Source: Geodermatophilus amargosae
Lineage (GTDB): Bacteria > Actinomycetota > Actinomycetes > Mycobacteriales > Geodermatophilaceae
DNA: 64,000 nucleotides
NCBI RefSeq assembly: GCF_900116515.1
Contig: NZ_FPBA01000019.1
Location: forward strand, 41,759 to 105,758
Direction: 5' to 3'
The position numbers were made by a program, and so were the translations under genes. The stretch's first letter is position 1. Each line of letters begins with the position of its first letter. Below the pieces are notes generated by a model. It was given only the letters and a program-made list of their open reading frames with translations, was not told the DNA's origin and ran no database searches. Shown here piece by piece: positions 17,488 through 26,433 of this stretch.

Positions 17488-18606
17488 TCAGCCGACGAGG
17501 CGGTAGAAGCGGAGGAAGTCGTCCGGGAGGTCGAGGACCTCGACGTCGGCGAAGCCCGCCTCCCGGGCGTAGCGGCGGAGCGTGCCGGGGCGCATGACCG
17601 TCCCGGTGGCCGCCGACGGCTGGTGGGAGAGGCCGTCGGCCAGGCAGCAGGCCAGGCTGTAGCCGTACATCAGCCGCTCCACCTCGTCGCCGGGGGCGGT
17701 GAACTCCTCGGCCACGCGCTCGTCGACGACGAGCACCGTCCCGCCGGGGCGGACCAGCCGTCGCATGGCAGCCAGCACCGACACCGGGTCGGACAGGTCG
17801 TGGATGCACTCGAACGCCGTCACCAGGTCGTAGCCCGCCGCGTCGTCCACCGTGGCGGCGTCGGCGAGGTGGTGGTGCACCCGGTCGGCGACGCCGGCCT
17901 CGGCGGCGTTGCGGCGGGCCGCCTGCACCGAGGGCTCGTCGACGTCGTAGCCGTCGACGGTCGCCGCCGGGTAGGCCTGCGCGATGCCGATGGACGACCA
18001 GCCGTAGCCGCAGCCGACGTCGGCGACCCGGCCGCCGCGCCGCAGGGCCGCGTCGACGTCGGGGATCGACGGCAGGAGGGTGCTGCCCAGGCGGCCGAGG
18101 AACAGGGAGCGGTTGGCCGCGGCCTGCGCCTCGCGCACCTCGGTGCCCTGCTGGGCCCACGAGACGCCGCCGCCGGTCCGGTGCGCCTCGGCGAGCGCGT
18201 CGACCTGCCGCCCGGCCGCCACCGCGAACCGGACCAGCGGCACCAGGTGGTCGGCGCTGAGGACGTCGAGGAGTGGCGCCTCGTGCCCGCGGGGCAGCGT
18301 GAAGCGGCGGGCCCGGGCGTCCCCGGGGCGGGCGGGGTCGTCCTCGGCGGTGAGGATGCCGGTGACCGCCTGCTGCTCGAGCCACTCGCGGACGTAGCGC
18401 TCGGCCGTCCCGGTGCGGCCGGCCACCTCGGTGGAGGTGGACGCGCCGTGCGCGGCGAGGTCGCGGTAGTAGCCGAGGTGGTCGCCGAGGTACACGGCCT
18501 GCGCGTCCAGGACGGCGAGCACGGTCTGGAACAGGCGCCCGGCCAGGGCCTCGGTGGCGGCGGGCCCGGCGTCGTCGGTGTCGGGTGCGCGGGTGTCGGT
18601 GGTCAT
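17488..18606 (-). CDS. Class I SAM methyltransferase with N-terminal wHTH
   Basis: 372 residues. The N-terminal third is a winged-helix dimerisation segment (STSTEVAGRTGTAERYVREW), as in Rv2258c-like methyltransferases. The SAM domain begins with VADVGCGYGWSSIGIAQAYP, then DGYDVDEPSV for ribose binding, and DLVTAFECIHDL. The substrate is unknown. The ATG at 18606 follows AGGAG by about 12 nt, with no other compelling start. It converges on the MOSC gene with 7 nt between stops. Confidence 0.88.
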   Translation of the reverse strand: MTTDTRAPDTDDAGPAATEALAGRLFQTVLAVLDAQAVYLGDHLGYYRDLAAHGASTSTEVAGRTGTAERYVREWLEQQAVTGILTAEDDPARPGDARARRFTLPRGHEAPLLDVLSADHLVPLVRFAVAAGRQVDALAEAHRTGGGVSWAQQGTEVREAQAAANRSLFLGRLGSTLLPSIPDVDAALRRGGRVADVGCGYGWSSIGIAQAYPAATVDGYDVDEPSVQAARRNAAEAGVADRVHHHLADAATVDDAAGYDLVTAFECIHDLSDPVSVLAAMRRLVRPGGTVLVVDERVAEEFTAPGDEVERLMYGYSLACCLADGLSHQPSAATGTVMRPGTLRRYAREAGFADVEVLDLPDDFLRFYRLVG

Positions 18607-18724
18607 CGCGGACCTGCTCCTCTCGGGTGGCCCCGGCCGGTCGGCCGACCGCGCCGGCGCGGCCGATCCTGGTCCCGGCGGCCCCACCGCGGAACCCGGC
18701 GGCGCCCCGGTCCGTGGTCTGTCC

Positions 18725-19168
18725 GTGGACACCCTCCGGACGCTGCTCAACCTGGTCTGGCTCGTGCTGCACGGCTGGCTGCTCGCGCTGGCCTACGCGC
18801 TCGCCGGCGTGCTGGCCTGCCTGCTGGTGGTGACCATCCCGTTCGGCATCGCCGCGTTCCGGCTGGCCGGCTTCGTCGTCTGGCCGTTCGGGCGGACGAC
18901 CGTGCGGGCACCCGGCGCGGGCGTCGCCTCGGCGCTGGGCAACCTGGTGTGGTTCCTGGTGGCCGGCTGGTGGCTGGCGCTGGTGCACGTGGCCGCCGGG
19001 GTCGCGTTCTGCGTGACGATCGTCGGCATCCCGTTCGGGATCGCCTCGTTCAAGCTGGCCGCCGTGGGCCTGTTCCCGCTGGGCAAGCGGGTGGTCGAGA
19101 CCGCTCCCCCGCGCGACTGGATGCACGCCGGCAGCGGCGTGGTGCAGGGGGCGCCGGCCCGCTGGTGA
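18725..19168 (+). CDS. YccF-domain inner membrane protein
   Basis: 147 residues with two copies of the YccF unit: LLNLVWLVLHGWLLALAY...VTIPFGIAAFRLAGFVVWPFG and LGNLVWFLVAGWWLALVH...IVGIPFGIASFKLAAVGLFPLG. The paired IPFGIA.F motifs and about four membrane segments are diagnostic. Function is not established. The GTG at 18725 is chosen because family members begin with this helix. It is divergent from the methyltransferase. Confidence 0.88.
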   Translation: MDTLRTLLNLVWLVLHGWLLALAYALAGVLACLLVVTIPFGIAAFRLAGFVVWPFGRTTVRAPGAGVASALGNLVWFLVAGWWLALVHVAAGVAFCVTIVGIPFGIASFKLAAVGLFPLGKRVVETAPPRDWMHAGSGVVQGAPARW

Positions 19169-19177
19169 GGGCGGGCG

Positions 19178-19591
19178 TCAGTCCCCCGGCTCGTCGAGCC
19201 AGCGGGCGAGGAACTCCTTCTCGTCCGGGGAGAGCCGGCGCGGGCGCTCGATCGAGAAGTCGAAGGGCACCAGCAGCGTGCTGCCGGTGACCGCCAGCTT
19301 CTCGTGGTCGAAGACCTCGTAGTGGCAGGTGAAGGCCGCCGCCCGGATGCCCGACACCCAGATCTGCACGTCCAGCGGGCGGGACGAGTAGACGACGGGC
19401 AGCTTGTAGGCGATCTCGTGGGCGGCCACGACCGTGCCGCGACGCAGTCCGGTGCGCTCCTCCAGTGAGGCGCGCTCGAAGAACAGCGCGACGCGCGCCA
19501 TCTCGAAGTACTGCAGGTACACGACGTTGTTGACGTGGCCGTAGGCGTCCATGTCCGACCAGCGCATGGGGACCTGCACCGTGTACCGCAC
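19178..19591 (-). CDS. Hotdog-fold acyl-CoA thioesterase (4HBT/YbgC-like)
   Basis: 137 residues. WSDMDAYGHVNNVVYLQYFE carries the catalytic Asp and His/Asn motif of the 4-hydroxybenzoyl-CoA thioesterase clan. The remainder has the beta-sheet pattern ending in LVPFDFSIERPRRLS. It would hydrolyse acyl-CoA thioesters in the cytosol. A thioesterase also lies close to the ettA-ssb pair in mycobacteria. The GTG at 19591 gives the family-length N-terminus, with an in-frame GTG and ATG a few codons further in. Confidence 0.85.
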   Translation of the reverse strand: MRYTVQVPMRWSDMDAYGHVNNVVYLQYFEMARVALFFERASLEERTGLRRGTVVAAHEIAYKLPVVYSSRPLDVQIWVSGIRAAAFTCHYEVFDHEKLAVTGSTLLVPFDFSIERPRRLSPDEKEFLARWLDEPGD

Positions 19592-19672
19592 GGTGCGACA
19601 CCCTGCCGCACGCGGGCCGCGGACGTCGACCGGCCCGCGGCGTGAGGGACGCACACGGACGTGCGGCGGGCC

Positions 19673-19678
19673 TACGGT
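19673..19678 (+). promoter_or_regulatory. -10 box of leaderless phosphatase-like gene
   Basis: TACGGT, 6 nt before the GTG at 19685. It lies inside the longer reading frame that begins at 19661, which argues for the shorter start. Confidence 0.45.
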
Positions 19679-19684
19679 CCGGCC

Positions 19685-20113
19685 GTGGACGTGTGGGACG
19701 CCGGGGCTCCGGGGGTCCTGGTGCTGCCCTCCGGCCGCCGCGTGCGGGGACGGGGGCTCCGCGACGGACTGCCCGGAGGGCCGCTCCCCCGCTTCGGCGT
19801 GTACCTCCTGGGCCGGCTGCCGGGTCCTCTCGACTGGGAGAGCCGCTGGGTGCGCTGGCCCGACTTCCGGCTGCCGGCGTCGCTGCCGGACCTGCGGGCG
19901 GCTCTGGGCGAGGCGTGGGAACGGTCGCTCACCGAGCGGGTCGAGATCGCCTGCAGCGGTGGCACCGGCCGCACGGGGACGGCCCTCGCGTGCCTGGCCG
20001 TCCTGGACGGTGTCCCCGCCGGTGAGGCGGTCGCCTTCGTGCGCCGGCACTACCGGTCCCGTGCCGTCGAGACGCGGAGGCAGGCACGGCTCGTGGCCGC
20101 GTTCCCGCCCTGA
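19685..20113 (+). CDS. Small protein-tyrosine-phosphatase-like protein
   Basis: 142 residues (150 if the GTG at 19661 is used). The segment EIACSGGTGRTGTALACLAV holds the P-loop C(X)5R with Cys90 and Arg96, followed by Thr, as in dual-specificity phosphatases. Before it, residues 40-65 (GRLPGPLDWESRWVRWPDF) could carry a general-acid Asp. No signal peptide. The substrate is unknown; it is an actinobacterial orphan-type PTP domain. Two back-to-back hairpins follow. Confidence 0.75.
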   Translation: MDVWDAGAPGVLVLPSGRRVRGRGLRDGLPGGPLPRFGVYLLGRLPGPLDWESRWVRWPDFRLPASLPDLRAALGEAWERSLTERVEIACSGGTGRTGTALACLAVLDGVPAGEAVAFVRRHYRSRAVETRRQARLVAAFPP

Positions 20114-20121
20114 GACACCGC

Positions 20122-20155
20122 CGGCCGGCCGGAGCAGCGCTGCTCCGGCCGGCCG
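20122..20155. terminator. Perfect 34-nt palindrome
   Basis: 17-nt arms (20122-20138 and 20139-20155) are exact reverse complements with no loop base between them. It lies 9 nt after the phosphatase-like stop. There is no U tract. Confidence 0.6.
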
Positions 20156-20158
20156 TGT

Positions 20159-20215
20159 AAGGACCCCCTCCTCCTCAGCCCTCGCATGCTCGGGCCGAGC
20201 CTCGGGAGGGGGCCG

Positions 20216-20216
<1 letters not shown>
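20159..20216. terminator. AAGGACCCCC...GAGGGGGCC hairpin
   Basis: The left arm GGACCCCCTCC and right arm GGGAGGGGGCC flank inner pairing around CCTCGCATGCTCGGGCCGAGCCTCGG. It abuts the ettA stop codon. The opening and closing are shared with the element at 10570-10628. It probably serves convergent termination. Confidence 0.55.
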
Positions 20217-21886
<1,670 letters not shown>

Positions 21887-22001
21887 TGGGCCTTCGAGCC
21901 TTCCGTCGGTGCGGTGTCGATGCGCAGGGAGGGGCGGGCCGGCGCGTGCGCCGGCCCGCCCCCGTGCGTTCTCGGCCCCGATCCTCCCAGTTGGCGGACG
22001 G

Positions 22002-22556
22002 CTACTGCAGAGCCGGTTCCGGCAGGACGTGCAGCGCCGTGTCCAGCGTGTCGTCGAACGCGCTGTCGAGCGCGCCGTCGGCCGCGGACGAGTCGGGGTC
22101 CAGCTCGTACAACGGCACACCCGCCCCGGTGTAGTCCCGCTCCCCGGCATCGGCCGGATCGGCCGGCGGCTCGTCCCCCTGCGGGGTGGCGGTCGCGGCC
22201 CGCTGCGTCTTGCGGAAGTCCGCGGTGCCGCGGCTGAGGTCGAACCCCACCGCCGCGGCCCGGACCTTCGGCCGGCTGCGGCGGCCCTGCTCGGAGTCCC
22301 ACTCGTCGGTGCGCAGCGTGCCGCGGACGATGACCGGGTCGCCCTTGCTGACGCTGTGCGAGACGTTGCCGCTCAGCTCGCCCCAGCACTCGACGTCGAC
22401 GAAGAACCTCGCGCCGTCGACGAAGCCCTGCACGCTGCTGTCGTAGCGCCGCTCGGTGGAGGCCACGCGGAAGTTGGTGACGCTGCCGTGCTGCGTGCGG
22501 TTGCGGGTGGGCGAGGTGACGACGTTGCCGGTCACGGTGATCTCGGTGGTGCTCAC
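22002..22556 (-). CDS. ssb: Single-stranded DNA-binding protein (secondary paralogue)
   Basis: 184 residues. The OB-fold spans about residues 4-110 with ITVTGNVVTSPTRN, FRVASTERRYD and VDVECWGELSGNVSHSVSKGDPVIVRG. The C-terminus is acidic but lacks the canonical DDDIPF-type tip used to recruit repair proteins, ending LPEPALQ instead. That and the position beside ettA rather than in an rpsF-rplI operon suggest the accessory SsbB-type paralogue. GTG start with AGGAG 4-5 nt upstream. Confidence 0.88.
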   Translation of the reverse strand: MSTTEITVTGNVVTSPTRNRTQHGSVTNFRVASTERRYDSSVQGFVDGARFFVDVECWGELSGNVSHSVSKGDPVIVRGTLRTDEWDSEQGRRSRPKVRAAAVGFDLSRGTADFRKTQRAATATPQGDEPPADPADAGERDYTGAGVPLYELDPDSSAADGALDSAFDDTLDTALHVLPEPALQ

Positions 22557-22737
22557 GGTGCTCCTCGGGTCTGCGGTGGCCGGCACGGTGCCGGTCCGAC
22601 CTCGACCCTGGCGCCGCCGGTAGGTCGGCGGCGGCACCGTCGGCGACCTGTGGAGCACGCGCCCCCTGTGGACGACGGGCGCCCGGGGTGTCACCGGGTC
22701 ACGCCAGGTCCCGCGGAGGTGTCATCATCGCGGCCGA

Positions 22738-22810
22738 GCGCCCGTAGCTCAGCGGATAGAGCAGGTGCCTTCTAAGCACTTGGTCGCAGGTTCGAGTCCT
22801 GCCGGGCGCG
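22738..22810 (+). tRNA. tRNA-Arg (TCT)
   Basis: A full cloverleaf: acceptor GCGCCCG/CGGGCGC, D stem GCTC/GAGC, anticodon stem GGTGC/GCACT around CTTCTAA, T arm GCAGG-TTCGAGT-CCTGC, discriminator G. Anticodon TCT at 22771-22773. CCA is not encoded. Confidence 0.97.
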
Positions 22811-22814
22811 CCGG

Positions 22815-24232
22815 TCAGCCGGCGGTCCCGGCCGCCGGTCGCGCCCGCGCGGCGGGGCCGACGGACGGCAGCCGGACCCGGAGGACGGTCTCGCGCGGCC
22901 GGGGGTCGATGCCGATGTCGCCGCCGTGGCGTTCGACGATCCGCCGGGAGATGTCGAGCCCCAGGCCGGTGCCCTCGCCGACGCCCTTCGTCGTGAAGAA
23001 CGGGTCGAAGGCGTGCGCCCGGACCTCCTCGGTCATGCCGGCGCCGGTGTCCCCCACCTCGACGACGACCGCGCTCCGCTCCCAGCCGGTCCGGACGCGC
23101 AACGTGCCCGCGCCGTCCATGGCGTCGAGGGCGTTGTCCACCAGGTGGGTCCAGAGCTGGTTGAGCTCACCGGCGAGGGCCTGGATGCGGGGGACGTCGG
23201 CGGCGTACTCCCGCACCACGGTCACCCCCGCGGGGACCCGGTGGGCGAGCGTCATCAGCGTGCTCTCCAGCCCCTCGGCGACGTCGGTCCGCTGCATCGA
23301 CGCCCGGTCCAGCTGGGAGTAGGACCGGACGGCGGCGACCAGGTCGGAGATCCGCCGGGTGGAGTCCTTCACCTCGGCGAGCAGGCCGGTCGTCTCCAGG
23401 GTGCTGGCCACCCACTCCAGACCGGCGGCCAGGGCCGCCTCCCCCGCGACGGCCGCGACCCGCTCGCACCAGTCGACGTCGGCGCCGGCGGCGGCGAGCT
23501 CCGGGCCCAGGACCCAGTCCTGCGCCACGCCGTGCCCGGCCAGCCAGTCCGACAGGGCGTCCTCGCGGTCGGCGAGGGCCATCGGGTCCTCACCGGGCGA
23601 CGGGGCCCGAGCTCCTGGCGCAGCGCGTCGATGCCGGTGAACTGGTCGGCGGTCACGGGGGCGGCGGCGAGCCGGCGCAGCGAGGTCAGCATCCCGTCGC
23701 ACGCCTCGGCGAGGGCGTCGACGGCGCGGGTCGCCGCGGCGGCGGGGTTGTTCAGCTCGTGGGCCAGCCCGGCCGCCAGCGTGCCCAGGGCGGCCAGGGC
23801 CTCGCGCTGCCGGGCCATCGTCTCGTAGTTGCGCGCCGACCGGGAGACGCCCTCGGTGAGCGCCAGGCCGAGGGGGAAGCGCTCCGTCCAGATCCTGCGC
23901 AGCTCCGCGGCGGGTACGCAGAGCACCCGGCCGGCGGTGGCGGCGCGGCCGGTGGCGAGGTAGGCGCCGTGCTCGTCCCAGGCACGGAAGCCGCCGGCCC
24001 ACCGTCCCGGCACGTCCATGCTCCCCAGCTGCGTCTCGTCCCGCCCGACGTGCCGGACGAGGTCGATGCCGCCGTCGAGCAGCACCCACCAGGAGTCGGC
24101 CGGGTGGTTCTCCTGGAAGAGGACGTCCCCGGGCGCGAAGGACACCTCGGTCCCCGCCGCCAGCAGGTCCCGCAGCTGGTCGTCCCCGGTGCCCTCGAAG
24201 AGGGCGACCCGGCGCAGGTCGTCGGGCCCCAT
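22815..24232 (-). pseudogene. cNMP-binding-domain histidine kinase, frameshifted
   Basis: With one base restored it would be about 472 residues. An N-terminal cyclic-nucleotide-binding domain (about 5-120, FAPGDVLFQENHPADSWWVLLDGGIDLV) precedes the phospho-acceptor box GLAHELNNPAA (His158). A HATPase domain then has the N box LWTHLVDNALDAM, G1 VGDTGAGM, F box FDPFFTTKG and G2 GTGLGLDISRRIVERHGG. The frame breaks near residue 209 (about 23601-23608), in a GGGGCCC run. Adding one G to that run joins QELG to PSPGEDPMALAD cleanly. Both halves otherwise look intact, so a recent mutation, a sequencing error or programmed shifting are all open. The ATG at 24232 follows AGGAGGT. No response regulator is adjacent. 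Confidence 0.8.
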
Positions 24233-24537
24233 CGCGACCTCCTCACCGCCCCGCAGCACACCAGCGCCGTTCCGGACACGGCCCGGGACCACGGGGTCGG
24301 TGGCGCGGATGGAAGCACGCGCGGGCACCTGTGCGGTCCGGTCCGGCGCACCGCGGGACCGACACCCTGCCCGCGGCCGACCGTGCGTCAGCCGCTGTGC
24401 GCACCGGGTCACCCCAGCGGTCCGGCAGTCGCTGGCACCGCGCTGCAAGTGGGATCGAAGGACGCCGCAAGCGGGGGGCGGCACGGTTGTCCCGAGCACC
24501 CGGGGACGGCCCCGGGGACCGCACCGAGGAGCCTCCC
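24233..24537. other. Intergenic region between divergent genes
   Basis: A 305-bp gap between the kinase start and the DUF4333 start. It must hold both promoters. I see the two Shine-Dalgarno sites at its ends (AGGAGGT and GAGGAG) but no convincing -10 box, palindrome or small gene. Confidence 0.6.
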
Positions 24538-25227
24538 GTGACCCAGGTCCACGACCCCCGCCACACCGCCCAGCCCCACGGCTCCGCGCCCCAGGGACAC
24601 GGCCCGTACGCGCCGCCGCCCGTCCCGGCGCCGGCCGGCTTCGGCGGCCCCGGCTTCCCGCCCGCCGGCTTCGGCGCCCCCGCCGGCAACGGCCGCCCGC
24701 CGAAGAAGCGGACCGGCGCGATCGTCGGCAGCATCGTCGCGGTGCTGGTGCTCGCCGGGCTCGGCGTCGGCGCCTTCCTCCTCTTCGGTACCAAGGTGCT
24801 CGACACCGCCGAGGCCGAGCGGCAGATCGCGGCCATCGCCCAGGAGCAGGCCGGCGTCACCGTCACCGACGTCAGCTGCCCCGACGACGTCGAGCTCGCG
24901 GCCGGCACGGTGACCACCTGCACCGCCTCGCTCGAGGGCCAGGAGGTCACCTTCACCGTCGAGCAGACCGACGACGAGGGCAACGTGACCATCGACAGCG
25001 ACCAGGTCTACGTGCACCTGGCCGACGTCGAGACCACGCTGGCCGAGCAGTTCGCCTCCAGCACCGGCCTCGAGGTCGTCGCCAGCTGCGACGGCGGCGA
25101 CCACACCGTGCTCGTCGCCGAGGACGGCCTGACGCTGCAGTGCCAGGTCGCCGCGGCCGACGACCCGAGCGACAGCGCCGTCGTCACCGCCACGCTGGAC
25201 GCCGAGGGCAACGTCAGCTTCGAGTGA
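24538..25227 (+). CDS. DUF4333 membrane-anchored protein
   Basis: 229 residues. A Pro/Gly/His-rich cytoplasmic tail (1-60) and a basic KKRTG stop-transfer flank precede one membrane helix (about 63-85, IVGSIVAVLVLAGLGVGAFLLF). Outside are two Cys-containing repeats: TVTDVSCPDDVELAAGTVTTC and LEVVASCDGGDHTV...LQC. The paired Cys in each suggest disulfides in the DUF4333 fold. An extracytoplasmic role is likely but unknown. The GTG start has GAGGAG 6 nt upstream. Confidence 0.82.
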   Translation: MTQVHDPRHTAQPHGSAPQGHGPYAPPPVPAPAGFGGPGFPPAGFGAPAGNGRPPKKRTGAIVGSIVAVLVLAGLGVGAFLLFGTKVLDTAEAERQIAAIAQEQAGVTVTDVSCPDDVELAAGTVTTCTASLEGQEVTFTVEQTDDEGNVTIDSDQVYVHLADVETTLAEQFASSTGLEVVASCDGGDHTVLVAEDGLTLQCQVAAADDPSDSAVVTATLDAEGNVSFE

Positions 25228-25267
25228 CCCCGCCGCCGAGCGCCGGGCCCCGACCGGGGTCCGGCGC

Positions 25268-26302
25268 TCAGCGCTGTCCGGCGGGCACCCAGCCGATCGC
25301 CGGGGCGACGTGGCGCGCCACGTTCTCCAGCAGCCGGGCGTTGTACTCGACGCCGAGCATGTTGGGGACGGTGAGCAGCAGGGTGTCGGCTTCGCGGACG
25401 GCGGCGTCCTTGGCCAGCTCCTCGGCGAGCTGGTCGGGCTCGCCGGCGTAGCTGCGGCCGAAGCGGGCGCGCACGCCCTCGAGCAGCCCGACCTGGTCGG
25501 CGGAGCGGCGCTCGTCGCCGAAGTAGGCGCGGTCGAGGTCGGACACGATCGGGAGCACGCTGCGGCTGACCGAGACCCGCGGCTCGTGGTCCCACCCGGC
25601 CTCGGCCCAGGCGGCGCGGTAGCGGGCGATCTGCTCGGCCTGCAGCTCGTCGAAGGGCACGCCGGTGTCCTCGGACAGCAGCGTGGAGCTCATCAGGTTC
25701 ATGCCCTGGCGGGCGGCCCACTCCCCCGTCGCACGGGTGCCCGCGCCCCACCAGATGCGGTCGGCCAGGCCCGGCGACTGCGGCTGGATCGCCAGCCGGC
25801 CGCGCGCGCCACCGGTCATCCCCGGGTCGGCGTCGACGACGGTGGTCCCGCGGATCGCGGCGAGGAACAGCGCCGTCTTCTCCCGCGCCAGGTCGGCGTC
25901 ACCGGAGCCCTCCGGCGGGACGTAGCCGAAGGCCTCCGAGCCGCGCAGCGCCGTCTCCGGTGACCCCCGGCTGATGCCGAGCTGCAGCCGGCCGTCGGAG
26001 AGCAGGTCGGTGGCCGCCGCCTCCTCGGCCATGTACAGCGGGTTCTCGTAGCGCATGTCGACGACGCCGGTGCCGACCTCGATGCGTGACGTCCGCGCGG
26101 CCATGGCGGCCAGCAGCGGGAACGGCGAGGCCAGCTGGCGCGCGAAGTGGTGCACCCGCACGAAGGCGCCGTCGAGGCCGAGCTCCTCGGCGGCGACGGC
26201 GAGCTCCACGGACTGCACCAGCGCGTCGCGCCCGGTGCGCACCTGCGACCCCGGCAGCGGCTGCCAGTGGCCGAACGACAGGAACCCGATCCGCTTGTCC
26301 AC
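25268..26302 (-). CDS. LLM-class flavin-dependent oxidoreductase
   Basis: 344 residues, a bacterial luciferase-like TIM barrel using FMNH2 or F420H2. It has DKRIGFLSFGHWQPLPG at the N-terminus, VRVHHFARQLASPFPLLAAMAART (strand 3 with the flavin-site segment), GTGVVDMRYENPLYMAEEAA and LQLGISRGSPE. The substrate is undefined. The FO synthase gene fbiC is 5 kb downstream, so F420 use is plausible, but this subgroup also contains FMN enzymes. The GTG start has GAGGGGG about 5 nt upstream. Confidence 0.88.
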   Translation of the reverse strand: MDKRIGFLSFGHWQPLPGSQVRTGRDALVQSVELAVAAEELGLDGAFVRVHHFARQLASPFPLLAAMAARTSRIEVGTGVVDMRYENPLYMAEEAAATDLLSDGRLQLGISRGSPETALRGSEAFGYVPPEGSGDADLAREKTALFLAAIRGTTVVDADPGMTGGARGRLAIQPQSPGLADRIWWGAGTRATGEWAARQGMNLMSSTLLSEDTGVPFDELQAEQIARYRAAWAEAGWDHEPRVSVSRSVLPIVSDLDRAYFGDERRSADQVGLLEGVRARFGRSYAGEPDQLAEELAKDAAVREADTLLLTVPNMLGVEYNARLLENVARHVAPAIGWVPAGQR

Positions 26303-26433
26303 GGCCCCCTCAGCGCGATCCGCGGGGTGGGTGTTCCCGGTGGGACTCGCCGTCACCCCACGTGACCGACTGACCACGACTCTCCGTGCGCGGGTTCCGC
26401 GGCTCCGGGCGTCCGGTCGGCCACCCTGTCCAG

